A DNA stretch of 64,000 nt from Trichomonas tenax (taxonomy: Eukaryota > Parabasalia > Trichomonadida > Trichomonadidae): contig JALKBU010000056.1 in NCBI GenBank assembly GCA_023091735.1, positions 1 through 64,000 on the forward strand. The letters are read 5' to 3'. The notes under the pieces are model-generated. The model was not told where the DNA came from. It ran no database searches and saw only the letters and a program-made list of their open reading frames with translations. The position numbers and the translations under genes were made by a program. How positions within the stretch are numbered: position 1 is the stretch's first letter; the number at the start of each line of letters is the position of its first letter. Below are positions 18,915 through 29,097 of this stretch, in pieces.

Positions 18915-21900
18915 ATGCAAAGTGAAGATTATTTATCATATTCTGCTTTGAGCTTTGACGAGCTCTCGAAGTTCATTAAACAAAATAATATCACTAAAAT
19001 AACAGACTGCTGCTCATTGCCGTCTGTTATTGCATTAAATGTCGAAAAATCGCAACCTTTATTTTATTTAATCAAGGAAAAAAAGGCGTTTTTCCCAAGA
19101 TCTTATAAGAACATAACGGCAAATATCGTTGCAATGACCATTTCACCTTGTGAAATTTACGCACTCACAGCGCATGATGATGGATCGATAATTCTATGGG
19201 AAATCAAAAAGCAAAATGCTGTTTCATCGATAAATATTTCCGACAAATCAAAAATAACGTCAGTAGCGTTCCAAGGATCATATGAATCCTTTTTAGTTTC
19301 GCACGAAAATGGATTAATTAGGAAATTTGAAGCATCATCAATATCAATGTTCTTATTTATCAACGAGAAAGAATCGTATCAAACGAATTTACTAATCAGA
19401 AAGATGTCATGTTGCTATTCTCTCGATAAATCTTTGATATTTTTAGCAGTTCTTCATCAAACAGAACTCATTGTATATGATTTGATATATTCATACAGAA
19501 AAGTCGCGACATTTGACGTAAAAGAAACAAGTAAATTCTCATTCGTAAATAATGAATGGCACTTCTATTTAGCGATTAGTAACGATCAAAATATTACTAT
19601 ACACAAAATAACTGATTCATGCGCATTACCAAAGAAATCATTATTTGATTTTTCAGAAGATATTAAATATATCGGATTCATTTCGCCAATTCTTTTGTCT
19701 GTAGTCACTCCAAAAGGTATTACACTGTGTAATGTCTTCGAGGAGATCTGCAGTGAATACGACGAAATTCCATTTTCATCAGATTTAATTTGTTCTTCAA
19801 CAAATTCAATCTCACTCCTTCCACACGGAGCAATAGAAATACAGGACTTCGAGGCTCGTATAAAGTTACTTCTCGAGAAAGGGAACTTCTCAGATGCTGC
19901 TGAACTCGCAGTTTCAATATATTGCGGCGATTCTTCATTCTTTTCAGCTTCCACAAAGATCGACACTCTTAGGCAACAGCTTCGTAATGCAATTTTGTTG
20001 CTTGTGCACTCTCCATCGTTCTCAAAGGCCCAATATCACTTTGTCGCAGATTGCATCACTCGCGGAGATATTTTAGACTTAACGTTAGATGATACATTAA
20101 AATTCTTGTCGCCTGCTTCAAGACTCGATTTCTGCGTTTCTCTTTTGAAGTGTGATGAAGTTCGTCCTGAAGTGACTTCGCGTGTCATCGACGAACTCTC
20201 AAAGCTGAAGCCAATTGGAAACAAGAACGTTGAAGATGCACTTCTATCGAGTCCATTAAGCAGCAGCTTCCTTCAGAATGCTATTGCTGTTGGCATCGAA
20301 CTTCAGTATTCGAGATTTGTTCTCCACACTTTCGATCGCTTCTTTGATGATATACTTCCAGCTTTCGCAAAGATCATCGAAAGCGGCGATCCAGTGAATA
20401 TCGCGCAGACTTGTAAATATGTGTTCCTCACTGATGCGTTTTCACGTGCAAAAACTAATGTCTGCATTGTGTGGCTTCTCGCTCCAGGCAGGAAGAGATT
20501 ACAGACTGTTTTTGCTGCGGACTGGTCGATGGCGAGAGGACTCGCCGAGAACTTCTTGAACTGTGCTCCAATCAAGATCTCGATGCAACAGAGTATCACA
20601 TCATCCGACATTGTTCGCTCTATGTTCTTATGCTTCGAGAAAGCAGAACCTCCGACAGCAGATGAGTTATTCACTCTCATTGCACAAAAGTCTATTTCCG
20701 ATTCTATTCCTGTTCCTGCTGCTTCAGTTTCGACAATTTTGAAATATATTTTCACAAGCAATTCTCCAAGAGTTATCAGAGAAGGATTATTCTTGAGAAT
20801 CATCGATATCGACTATCACCAGCACATTGACATTTCACAGTTCAAGTTCCATGCAGCGAGAGCTGGATTTTCATGTGTTGTTCAGCGACTTTCTCATGGC
20901 GATGGTGATCTTAAGTTACGCGCTGAAAGCTGTTTGTTGAGTGATGCTCCGGAAGATGCACTTCAATTATTCGAGCAGTTCGATGGTGATAAGGACAGAG
21001 CAAGAGTTACATTAACACAGTTATTCAGACCTCTTTTATACCTCAATCCTAAGAGATTAATCAAACTTGTTTTCGCCAAATTCCCATCACTCCATCCAAA
21101 TAAAGTCATAGAAATAACACAGCCATGCGATGCAAAATTGTACTTTGATACATTATTCTCGATCGATGATCCACCGATTGTTTCGCAGGAGGATACATCA
21201 GCTTATATCCATTATCTATCACAGAAACGCGATACTCAGCACATCATTAAGTTCTTGAGAACATCACCAAATGTTTCGAGATCTGCTGCAAACGAGACAT
21301 GTCTTCACCACCACTTACACATCGGCTGCGCTGTCCTCGCGGGAATGGCGGGACAGTACCAGAACGCTTTCAAGGCGTACAAAGAACACATCGATGCTGG
21401 AGGCTCCACAGATTTGGAATTAACAAATACAATACTCGAGAACATGTCATATATCGAAGATCCTGCACCTGCTGTCGTTAAGACTCTTTTAGAGCCTTTG
21501 GTTGGAAACATCAGCGACTTCAAACGCGGTGTTGAGAAAGCCCTTCATTCAGAGAAAGTCACGAGAACAGATGTTCTTATTGCATTGTTCAGTCTTCGCA
21601 ATTTGGCGAAGAACGAGCTCACAGAGAAGTATATCGAAGAATATCTCAATAGCGGCGACGCATGCGTTCTCAAAGTTCCAGAAGCAGAGGCCGATGTCTC
21701 GATGTGCATGCCTGCACTCGAAAGGAGGACAACGCCAGTTATGATGTCCGATGGACGCATCATTGTTAAAGATTACGGAATCGGTATCATTACAGTAACA
21801 ACAGAGAAAGAAGAAGGCGAAATTTATGAAAGAATGCCTGAAACAGTCTCCGAACAAGTTCGAAATGTTCTTCAGCATGCTGAAATCCAGTTACTTATTA

Positions 21901-21959
21901 ATAACAAGAAGAAGAAACAAGATGATCCAATTACTATCATCATGGAAAGGAATAAATGA
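18915..21959 (+). CDS. Vps8-like vesicle-tethering protein (CORVET subunit)
   Basis: The 1014-residue protein has an N-terminal WD-type beta-propeller (about residues 40-300; for example YALTAHDDGSIILWE) followed by a long alpha-solenoid. Just after the propeller is ARIKLLLEKGNFSDAAELAVSIY, which resembles the conserved start of the Vps8 solenoid, where propeller and clathrin-like repeats meet. Vps8 is the Rab5-binding core subunit of the CORVET endosomal tether. The C-terminus is basic (NNKKKK) and I see no Cys/His RING motif, which Vps8 of animals and fungi carries. Another propeller-solenoid trafficking protein remains possible. Confidence 0.55.
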   Translation: MQSEDYLSYSALSFDELSKFIKQNNITKITDCCSLPSVIALNVEKSQPLFYLIKEKKAFFPRSYKNITANIVAMTISPCEIYALTAHDDGSIILWEIKKQNAVSSINISDKSKITSVAFQGSYESFLVSHENGLIRKFEASSISMFLFINEKESYQTNLLIRKMSCCYSLDKSLIFLAVLHQTELIVYDLIYSYRKVATFDVKETSKFSFVNNEWHFYLAISNDQNITIHKITDSCALPKKSLFDFSEDIKYIGFISPILLSVVTPKGITLCNVFEEICSEYDEIPFSSDLICSSTNSISLLPHGAIEIQDFEARIKLLLEKGNFSDAAELAVSIYCGDSSFFSASTKIDTLRQQLRNAILLLVHSPSFSKAQYHFVADCITRGDILDLTLDDTLKFLSPASRLDFCVSLLKCDEVRPEVTSRVIDELSKLKPIGNKNVEDALLSSPLSSSFLQNAIAVGIELQYSRFVLHTFDRFFDDILPAFAKIIESGDPVNIAQTCKYVFLTDAFSRAKTNVCIVWLLAPGRKRLQTVFAADWSMARGLAENFLNCAPIKISMQQSITSSDIVRSMFLCFEKAEPPTADELFTLIAQKSISDSIPVPAASVSTILKYIFTSNSPRVIREGLFLRIIDIDYHQHIDISQFKFHAARAGFSCVVQRLSHGDGDLKLRAESCLLSDAPEDALQLFEQFDGDKDRARVTLTQLFRPLLYLNPKRLIKLVFAKFPSLHPNKVIEITQPCDAKLYFDTLFSIDDPPIVSQEDTSAYIHYLSQKRDTQHIIKFLRTSPNVSRSAANETCLHHHLHIGCAVLAGMAGQYQNAFKAYKEHIDAGGSTDLELTNTILENMSYIEDPAPAVVKTLLEPLVGNISDFKRGVEKALHSEKVTRTDVLIALFSLRNLAKNELTEKYIEEYLNSGDACVLKVPEAEADVSMCMPALERRTTPVMMSDGRIIVKDYGIGIITVTTEKEEGEIYERMPETVSEQVRNVLQHAEIQLLINNKKKKQDDPITIIMERNK

Positions 21960-22039
21960 TTTTAATATGTGTGTTTTATTAAAACTAAACAATAAATAAA
22001 CAAATAACGAATAATATCCTCTATAAACGAAAAACTAAA

Positions 22040-23554
22040 TTACTCAGCGAAGTACGGCAAGAATCTTGAACCAAAGCTATCATATCCATAAACGAATGGC
22101 GACCAAAGCATGAAGATAAACATTGATGCAACGCAGAGAGAAGAAAGAACGAATCCGGCAGTGTCCGGAGGAAGTTCTGTATCGAGGCAAAGAGAAAGCC
22201 CCCAAATACCGAAAAGAAGAGGAACAGCGTAATCGCAGAGTCCTCTTTCGGAATTTCTGAACATCAAGAAAACGATGCCAGAGAGATAACCGAAGAAAAC
22301 AATGGCTGTTGGCTCTCTGAGTCTCCTTGAGAGTGATATCTTTGTGAACTCTGAGACTGTTGCGAGACCAATCGAAAACCAAACTGGAAGATTTCCGAAA
22401 ACAGCAACAATTCTTCCGCGCTCACGGAAAAGAACTTTCCACTTGCATGTCATGAATATCCATCTGTGGACAGGAACAAAGTGAGAGTTCCTTAAGTGCA
22501 ATCTGAATGACAAGAAGACTAACTCGAAAGCGTGAACAACGACTTTGAAGTGCTTGATTCTCAATGGCTGTCCTGGCTTAATGAGATCTTTTCTGTATGC
22601 TTCAGTGATGATCTTGGTGTTGATTGATGTATAAGGAAGGAAGATAACGTGCGTGATCCACGCGAAGTAGAAGATGATGAAGATGATACTTAAGTTGACA
22701 GGGATTGGTCTGAATGTGTGATAAGTGAGATAATTGAACATAATAACAAAGACAACAAGTGCTAATCCACTCCAGCTCGATGCGAGTGTGCAGCCAGCGA
22801 ACAAGGACTGGCAGATGATACAGATACTCCAGGACGTTGATGATGGGTTATAGTGCCTGAGCAAAGCGCTGAAGAAGACCGTGAGGCCAATGAAAAACTG
22901 AATGAAGCCGTCCGTCGTTATGCTTCTTGATGTTGAAACTAAAAGGAAGTCAAACATCGTGAAAATGCCGGCACTCATCGCTGCGAATGTGGAGCCGCCT
23001 AAAAGACGGACGTTCAAGAATGAAAACGGAATTACAAGTGTAGCCAAGAGAGTCGACGGAGTACGCATTGATACATATTCGAGACTCGTGTATGAATAAC
23101 TGGAGTTGAAATTGCTCGGTTTAATCGATTGCCTGTATCCGGATTTTCCAGCATAAAGCGAAAGAAGGAGTTCTGCGAGAGGTGGCTGGCTGTCGATGAA
23201 GAACGAGCCGTTGAGGTAGCAGTTAATGTAGCTGATGTGTGCTGCTTCCCTGTCTACGAAGGACTTCGGAAAATGAATCAAATAAAAACGCGTAATGATG
23301 CCTGCAAACAGGAGTAGGAATATGCAGAGAGTGTCGTAACCGTTCCAGTCGAATGCAATGACAATATCATCGCCGGAATCGTCGACTTCTGGCTTATCTT
23401 TCATTTCGGAGCTCTTCGATTTAGAAGAACCGGATTTAATGTTCTCCTGCGCTAAAGAGCTCTTTTCGCTCTTCTCTGAGAACGAATCATCCTTCGTTGA
23501 TGAATCAGATGCTGTTGCAGAGCTCTTTTTCATTTTATTGCCATCTTTATTCAT
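22040..23554 (-). CDS. protein O-mannosyltransferase family, MIR-less
   Basis: The 504-residue protein has a disordered Ser/Lys-rich cytosolic N-terminus (about 1-65) and 10 to 12 hydrophobic segments. The first lumenal loop shows the PMT (GT39) layout: an acidic FVDREAAH where the catalytic Asp-Glu normally lies, then FFIDSQPPLAELLLSLY, equivalent to FFDvHPPLaKll with Gln for His, and SGY. A late loop has RNSHFVPVHRW and GNLPVWFS, matching the C-terminal PMT domain. PMTs transfer mannose from dolichol-phosphate mannose to Ser/Thr in the ER. The MIR domain of the fungal and animal enzymes is absent, explaining the short length. A TGCCATGTAAA motif lies 3 nt before the ATG. Confidence 0.75.
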   Translation of the reverse strand: MNKDGNKMKKSSATASDSSTKDDSFSEKSEKSSLAQENIKSGSSKSKSSEMKDKPEVDDSGDDIVIAFDWNGYDTLCIFLLLFAGIITRFYLIHFPKSFVDREAAHISYINCYLNGSFFIDSQPPLAELLLSLYAGKSGYRQSIKPSNFNSSYSYTSLEYVSMRTPSTLLATLVIPFSFLNVRLLGGSTFAAMSAGIFTMFDFLLVSTSRSITTDGFIQFFIGLTVFFSALLRHYNPSSTSWSICIICQSLFAGCTLASSWSGLALVVFVIMFNYLTYHTFRPIPVNLSIIFIIFYFAWITHVIFLPYTSINTKIITEAYRKDLIKPGQPLRIKHFKVVVHAFELVFLSFRLHLRNSHFVPVHRWIFMTCKWKVLFRERGRIVAVFGNLPVWFSIGLATVSEFTKISLSRRLREPTAIVFFGYLSGIVFLMFRNSERGLCDYAVPLLFGIWGLSLCLDTELPPDTAGFVLSSLCVASMFIFMLWSPFVYGYDSFGSRFLPYFAE

Positions 23555-23556
23555 AA

Positions 23557-23587
23557 TTTACATGGCATTTTATAATTTACATGACCA
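23557..23587. promoter_or_regulatory. paired TTTACATG motifs upstream of the PMT gene
   Basis: TTTACATGGCA (23557-23567) and TTTACATGACC (23577-23587) are 20 bp apart and begin 3 nt from the minus-strand start codon. Confidence 0.5.
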
Positions 23588-24091
23588 GTTTTCAAAATCA
23601 AATATTATTAATGTTATAAATACTATTCATAAATCAATTCACTTTTTCAAATATAATTTACCAAAATAATGTTTTTATCATGATAATATTTCAAAAATAT
23701 CTTTCTGAGATAGTTTCTTTATAATTGCTTCTTTGAAATATCATTCATTATTAAAGTTATGAATGGATTTAACACACCAAGCATCAAAACATGAAATTCA
23801 AAAAATTCAATTAATCTAAATGATTTCTTTGAATCTGTTGCAAGAAATCATTCAGAAGCAAATAAGCATTTCATTTTGGAAATCAGTAGTCGGTCATTTC
23901 ACAGTCTAAACGATGGAAATGAAGTGAAAGATATTTTTGACATTGAATTTACATGTCAGAAAATTATAAAAATCAGATATTTCATTGAAATTAGGGTCTG
24001 TATAGTGTATGCAGCTATAAAAACGATTAAAAATTGCTTTCATCGAAATTGAATTCATTTTGCTTACGTTTAAGATTTTTATATTTTTAAT
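23588..24091. other. intergenic region between PMT and Myb genes
   Basis: No gene is supported. It holds an exact TTTACATGTCA motif (23948-23958) 133 bp before the Myb start codon. Confidence 0.45.
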
Positions 24092-25003
24092 ATGAGAACG
24101 CAGAATACTGCCTTGGCACCAACAAGGTCGAGACAAAAGACATCCTTTCCGTCGCGCGCGACTAAGTGGTCGCAAGCGGAGGACGATGCGCTTATGGTCC
24201 TGTTGAAAGATAATCCAAAAGTCAACTGGAACGAGGTTGCTTCCCACTTTTCAGGAAAAACTGCTCAGCAGATCTCAGAGCGTTGGTCTAAAGTCGTTAA
24301 TCCAAACCTCATCAAAGGATCATGGACAAGACAAGAAGATGAGCTAATCATTGACTTCGTTACGAAATATGGCACTAAGAACTGGACAAAGCTCGCCTCC
24401 TTGTTACCAGGTAGGATCGGAAAGCAGTGCCGTGAGAGATGGCGCAATCATCTCGATCCATCAAACAACAAAGGCGCTTGGACCGAAGAAGAGGACATGA
24501 AACTGCTTGAGCTGCACAACAGGTATGGAAATCAGTGGGTAAAGATCGCTTCCCAAATGCAAGGAAGGTCAGACAACGCAATTAAGAACAGATGGAATTC
24601 CACACTTAGAAAACTCACTCCACAGCAACAATCACAGCCAGTAATTAAGTGCCAGTACTCTACACCTGTCAACGATATAGAGTCCGTTGTCGCCCCACCG
24701 CAAACGCCTTCAACAATCAACGCAGATATGATCCCGAAGCCGAATATTGATGATGAGGTATCTGATGCATTTGACCAAGTTTCTTCAGGTATGACACCGA
24801 GAAACTTCGATTTGCTTTCTCCTGCAATGAAGTCTCCGTTTGGTCTTGTGTCGCCATTCTTCAAACAGGATACAATCTTGAGCCCATGGCCAGAAAACGG
24901 AAAGAACCTTCCAGGAGTTTTGTTCTCTCCAGTTTTCAGTCCCATGACTAAGAACCAGAACAGAGAGCCAAATATTAACGCTATCATGCAGAATATTCTT
25001 TAA
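24092..25003 (+). CDS. R1R2R3 Myb transcription factor
   Basis: The 303-residue protein carries three tandem Myb DNA-binding repeats at about residues 24-70, 75-121 and 127-173, each with the spaced Trp pattern (WSQAED...W...W; GSWTRQED...W...W; GAWTEEED...W...W). R2 has GRIGKQCRERW and R3 GRSDNAIKNRW, the recognition helices typical of c-Myb. The C-terminal region is Pro/Ser-rich with several SP sites (SPFGLVSPF, LSPWPEN, FSPVFSP) that could be phosphorylated. Trichomonad genomes contain many Mybs, some binding promoter elements; three full repeats place this one with the c-Myb-like, often cell-cycle, group. Confidence 0.92.
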   Translation: MRTQNTALAPTRSRQKTSFPSRATKWSQAEDDALMVLLKDNPKVNWNEVASHFSGKTAQQISERWSKVVNPNLIKGSWTRQEDELIIDFVTKYGTKNWTKLASLLPGRIGKQCRERWRNHLDPSNNKGAWTEEEDMKLLELHNRYGNQWVKIASQMQGRSDNAIKNRWNSTLRKLTPQQQSQPVIKCQYSTPVNDIESVVAPPQTPSTINADMIPKPNIDDEVSDAFDQVSSGMTPRNFDLLSPAMKSPFGLVSPFFKQDTILSPWPENGKNLPGVLFSPVFSPMTKNQNREPNINAIMQNIL

Positions 25004-25175
25004 TTTGTATGTCATTTGTATTAAATATCCTTTCCAAATCTCGTTTGTCGGTTATTTAAATCTTTTTTCTTTCTTGTGAAATTAGAGATCGCTGTGTAGT
25101 GCATTTTCTGTTTTGCGCATTTTAAAAACATTTTCCTATAGTTTAATGAAATAAACAAAAAAATATCAAATAATA

Positions 25176-26000
25176 TCACTGGAATAATCCACTTGGAACT
25201 GGAACACTGTAAGCATTGCACAGATCCATTGTAAGTCTCTGGAATTTGGTAAATCCCTTTCCTTTAGAGTTATATAACGCAATAATCCCTGAATCGCGTT
25301 TTTTGAAAAGAGTCTGCAATGAGAAGTTGGACATCTCGTGTACAGTCTGAATTTCAGTTTGTAGCTTGTTTACAAGCGCTAGAATTGTAGAACGGTATTC
25401 TTTAATAACGGTTTGTGATTTTGACGAAAATCTGTCATCAACACGCTGCATTCTTATTTTCATATCTCTTTCTTGGATCGTGTTTGCTTCATTGCGATAA
25501 TTTTCCGCAAGATCATAATTTCCAAGCGTTGCAGCTTTTCTTGATTGCGAAATCAAAGTGTCGTAGTCAGGAACAGGGCGATAAAGCTCATGTAAACGAT
25601 GAGAAGCGTGTTCTTTTTCTAATTCAACTAATTCTTGTGTTTGCTGCTTGCGTAATTCATTGAAAACGTCGTTAATGCGTATACGAATAGATTTGATGTT
25701 CTCATCTCGTTCTTTGTTCAGTTCTTCGATTCTTTCGTTATAAGTACCGAATAAATTAATAAGAGCGTCTTTATACTCTTCCATTTTGAGTGCTTTCGCC
25801 TGTTGGTCTTCTTCGAAGTTTAATCTATCTATTTCCTGATCGATATTTATTGCCGTTTGGTAATCAAGATTTTGAATAGCGATTTTCTTTCTTTTTCTCA
25901 GCTCCATCTTCGTTTGATGGTTACCGCTCGGTTGAGGAAAGCCGATTCTCGAGGCTCCTCTGCTTTTTGTTGAATCAAAAGACTGATTTGATTGATCCAT
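25176..26000 (-). CDS. coiled-coil protein, trichomonad-type
   Basis: The 274-residue product has a short disordered start (Ser/Gly/Pro) and then long charged helices over about residues 30-140 and 160-235, predicting a coiled coil. A central block, DTLISQSRKAATLGNYDLAENYRNEA, resembles a helix-turn-helix hairpin and is preceded by RPVPD. Composition and length resemble the 56090-57076 product, possibly one family. The frame extends to an ATG at 26075, but the ATG at 26000 is preferred because the extra sequence is translated leader-like AT-rich DNA. The function is unknown; a cytoskeletal role is a guess. Confidence 0.65.
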   Translation of the reverse strand: MDQSNQSFDSTKSRGASRIGFPQPSGNHQTKMELRKRKKIAIQNLDYQTAINIDQEIDRLNFEEDQQAKALKMEEYKDALINLFGTYNERIEELNKERDENIKSIRIRINDVFNELRKQQTQELVELEKEHASHRLHELYRPVPDYDTLISQSRKAATLGNYDLAENYRNEANTIQERDMKIRMQRVDDRFSSKSQTVIKEYRSTILALVNKLQTEIQTVHEMSNFSLQTLFKKRDSGIIALYNSKGKGFTKFQRLTMDLCNAYSVPVPSGLFQ

Positions 26001-26670
26001 TGTTTTTTTTATAAAATAAACTGGTACTTTTATTTTTTTTTGTTTACAAATGGAAATGTGTTTTGATTCTCTCATTGTAAATCTGTAAAATGACTCTTTA
26101 ACATCATCACATATAAATAAATGACCGTTTTACACCCCCTGCTTCATTATCGTCGACATTTTCAGCAATATTTTTATATATTTAAATGAAATTATATTGT
26201 ATTTGACTTCAAGTCAACATAATTAACATTTCTCCATCAATTTCATTCAGGATTCAATCGAAAATTGTGCTATAATAGCTTGAAAAATAATACCAATCAA
26301 AGAGTGTTTTGGTTTCTTAAATGCTATCTAACGTTGATGCTATCACTTTGCACTTTCAAACGCTCCCTCAATATATTCCCAAAGAACTACTATCCAACAT
26401 TAAATTTTCAAAATTTGAAAAATATATGAAATGATTGTTTGTTTCTGATTAATACTCTGCAAGGGCTTTATTGACTTTAGTGCTATTGAGTCCCATTTAA
26501 AAAAGGAAAATATTGTTAATTTTTTTGTGTTTTCGTTTTGAAATTTGAGATTTGCTATGTGGTCGATGAGAGATATTATGTAATCTAAATTTAGTATTAA
26601 AATACAAACAATAGAAATTAATATTCATGAATAATACAATATATCATTAAAATTTGATAGAATCTGTCTA
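26001..26670. other. intergenic region
   Basis: No gene was recognised in about 670 bp lying between the start of the coiled-coil gene and the 3' end of the initiator-binding gene. It is AT-rich, with stops in all frames. Confidence 0.45.
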
Positions 26671-27669
26671 CTATCTTGGAACGAAGTTATTGGTAAGCTG
26701 AAAAACAAGTTTTTCATTCCAATTCATATTAAATTGGCCGGGAGCGTGAACAAGCAATTTAACATTATCAAAGTCAACATCCGAGATATCGGCACCTTGG
26801 CAGTACACATTTGATTCTTCTAATGTCAATTCTCGGAACCCAAGACTGGGAAAGTTTCCTTGTTTGTGAAAAAGCCCTCCATCGATGGATTTGATACCAA
26901 GAAGCCTTGCAAAAGTCCATTTCCTGCATTTTAATATATTTGGAGTAATCCATTCGATTCCGATCAATTCTTTCATTGTTGGGTATATTTGAACTATTTT
27001 GAGCGCGTTATATAACTTGTGCACGAAACGGCAGTTGACGTTACTTTTTCGTTGAAAGAAATCCTGAATAATATCTCCAAAAACGTATTCTTTGTTCGGC
27101 CAAAACAATGAAGGAATGAATCCACACTGCGCCGGGTTGATGAAAAATGCGTTTGCTTCTAAAATAGCATTGAACTGATCATCTGTTCGTGCTGAAATCT
27201 GATCTAATGAATGCCACATCTCTGCTTTTTTGCCACGTTTGGCCCTTGGAATGAACGAGTCCATCGCTGCCGCGCACAGTTTCGAAGGAAGCGTTGGTCC
27301 AAGAGGCCTTTTTGCGATTGGCACCATATTTGGTGCTGTCATACCATTAAAGCTGCGCAATCGCTGCTGCGGGTGCAGCATGTGCATGTGTTGAGGTGAT
27401 GTTGGAAATTCTATTGGAGATAAACCTGCTGATTGAATTCTGGGATTTCGGAATGGTTCTGAGAAGTATGTTGAGTGGTCGCGACTGAAGCTACTAGAAT
27501 CACACGAAAAACTCGAAGAATAATCGTTTTTTGCGTCTTGATCAAAGCTAAATGGGTCGTTAGAAAAAGTTTCGCCGGTTCCGAACGGGTCCTGGTTCTG
27601 ATCGTCCTGGTCATCCGGCTGAAGATTTTGGAATGGATCGAAGTCATCAAAACCAAAATCTTCACTCAT
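26671..27669 (-). CDS. initiator-binding-domain (IBP39-type) transcription factor
   Basis: The 332-residue protein begins with an Asp/Gln/Ser/Phe-rich disordered region (1-130). Residues about 160-280 carry the pattern I associate with the trichomonad initiator-binding domain (IBP39-type winged helix): FIPSLFWP, FGDIIQDFF, RFVHKLYNAL, GIEWITPNILKC and FARLLGI followed by IDGGLFHKQGNFPSLGF. IBP39 recognises the TCA+1 initiator and contacts RNA polymerase II in T. vaginalis, and many paralogues exist. Here the domain sits near the C-terminus rather than the N-terminus, so this is a paralogue, not IBP39 itself. Its targets are unknown. Confidence 0.7.
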   Translation of the reverse strand: MSEDFGFDDFDPFQNLQPDDQDDQNQDPFGTGETFSNDPFSFDQDAKNDYSSSFSCDSSSFSRDHSTYFSEPFRNPRIQSAGLSPIEFPTSPQHMHMLHPQQRLRSFNGMTAPNMVPIAKRPLGPTLPSKLCAAAMDSFIPRAKRGKKAEMWHSLDQISARTDDQFNAILEANAFFINPAQCGFIPSLFWPNKEYVFGDIIQDFFQRKSNVNCRFVHKLYNALKIVQIYPTMKELIGIEWITPNILKCRKWTFARLLGIKSIDGGLFHKQGNFPSLGFRELTLEESNVYCQGADISDVDFDNVKLLVHAPGQFNMNWNEKLVFQLTNNFVPR

Positions 27670-27741
27670 TTTTGAAAATTTTTAGGGGGAGGAAATTCAA
27701 TAGTTTACTATTTTGGTGGATATTCCCTAAAAACCGATATA

Positions 27742-27752
27742 TTTACATGCCA
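27742..27752. promoter_or_regulatory. TTTACATGCCA motif upstream of the FHA gene
   Basis: The motif lies 27 nt before the ATG at 27780, followed by TTTGTCAGATTTCT, an initiator-like sequence directly at the start. Confidence 0.5.
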
Positions 27753-27779
27753 TAATTTTAGTTTATTTGTCAGATTTCT

Positions 27780-28730
27780 ATGGATGCAGAAGAATTTTCT
27801 AATGAACAATTGATAACATTGATGTATGGACCAATGGTGTTTCCATTTGAAACTCTTCAAATTTCATTTCCTGAGCTTGTTGAGAGAACACAAAAAGAAA
27901 TTGATGATCAATATATGAAAATACTGAAAGAAATCCAAAATCTTCCAGAAGTTAACAATTTTAATATGAACGTAGATCTGCCATTTGAGTTAGAAGAAGA
28001 TTATCAAATATACACACACGTTATCAAAGAAACTGAATCTCTTGATGAATTTTTCAAGCGATCAACTAACATATTCAGGCCAATTCGTACCAGGCAGTCG
28101 ATTGTCGATAGAATTGACTTCATTAAACACAATGATAACACACAATTAATCGAAGATTACACAAACAGACTTGTTTTGGAGAAAATTTTCTATTACTCAG
28201 CAGCAAAAGATATGAATGAAATCAACAAACTCAACAAATCGAGACTAAATCAATCAGATTTGGATCAATGCAGATGCGCACTCGATACAACACCAAGAGG
28301 ACCAGTTTGTGACCAAGCAAACGAAAAAATCGAGTTCTTTCAGCCACATGTCGGGCTTTTTGGACAACCTAAGTTCGAACCAAACGATCTCGCGATGCTT
28401 CGTGGTGAAAATCATTACTTTTTGATTAGAAATGCTGCAGTTGTTCTAGGAAGGAACACAGATAAGAACACAGTTGATATAGACTTAACATATGGAATGG
28501 ATCCATATTGTCCACATATTTCACGTTATCAAGCAATTATTTCTTTCCAATCAGATTTTAACTTCTATATAGAAAACATCGGAATCCGTCCATTCCGTAT
28601 TAATGGAGCATTTATACCTCCATCTGGTGTTGCTAAGATTCCTGAAGGCGCTTTATTAGATTTCAGCAATGCTTTGTTTATTTTCATACCAAATAACGAG
28701 CTCATCTCGAAGATGAAGGATCAAATATGA
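27780..28730 (+). CDS. MCRS1-like FHA-domain protein
   Basis: The 316-residue protein has a helical N-terminal half and a C-terminal FHA domain (about residues 215-305). The FHA shows VVLGRNT, DIDLTYG, HISRYQAII and IENIGIRPFRINGAFIP, closely following the order of microspherule protein 1 (LGR, VDLS, ISRKQ, N.GRRPIYIDG) and even its C-terminal Ile/Leu-rich helix. MCRS1 is a phosphothreonine-type adaptor in INO80/NSL chromatin complexes and on spindle microtubules. Which of these roles applies here is unknown. Confidence 0.7.
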   Translation: MDAEEFSNEQLITLMYGPMVFPFETLQISFPELVERTQKEIDDQYMKILKEIQNLPEVNNFNMNVDLPFELEEDYQIYTHVIKETESLDEFFKRSTNIFRPIRTRQSIVDRIDFIKHNDNTQLIEDYTNRLVLEKIFYYSAAKDMNEINKLNKSRLNQSDLDQCRCALDTTPRGPVCDQANEKIEFFQPHVGLFGQPKFEPNDLAMLRGENHYFLIRNAAVVLGRNTDKNTVDIDLTYGMDPYCPHISRYQAIISFQSDFNFYIENIGIRPFRINGAFIPPSGVAKIPEGALLDFSNALFIFIPNNELISKMKDQI

Positions 28731-29097
28731 TGTTTGTTTTAAAAAAGCTTGTTTTCTTTTCAGCAAACTTTATTTCTATAACAAATTGAAGCAATTTCAA
28801 AAAAAATTCTTTCATAAACTAGATTTTTTACCAAAAATACTTTGTTGCTGAATACATAGACTATTTTGCTATTGTGGAATTTGTAATTTGTAATTGATTA
28901 ATCAAAGGATTGAAAATGATAAGTATAGCTTCGCCTATGGTTGCGGAAGGTGCTATTTTTATGTAACTGGGATATAACTAACTATGTTATTATACTTATA
29001 TCGAATCAGATTTTTTAGAAAAAAACACTATTAAGTTTTATGACACTTTTCTTTTTCCAAATATCCCCACTTAATTTTTCATAACCCTTTTTATTTA
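28731..29097. other. intergenic region
   Basis: AT-rich sequence between two plus-strand genes, with no gene or clear repeat. No ACATG motif is present ahead of the next start. Confidence 0.4.

Noticed and set aside
106..26145. Repeated CCCCTG strings (about 106, 4053, 18047, 26135, 12654)
   Set aside because: From base composition about five copies of this 6-mer are expected by chance in both strands of the window, so there is no enrichment.
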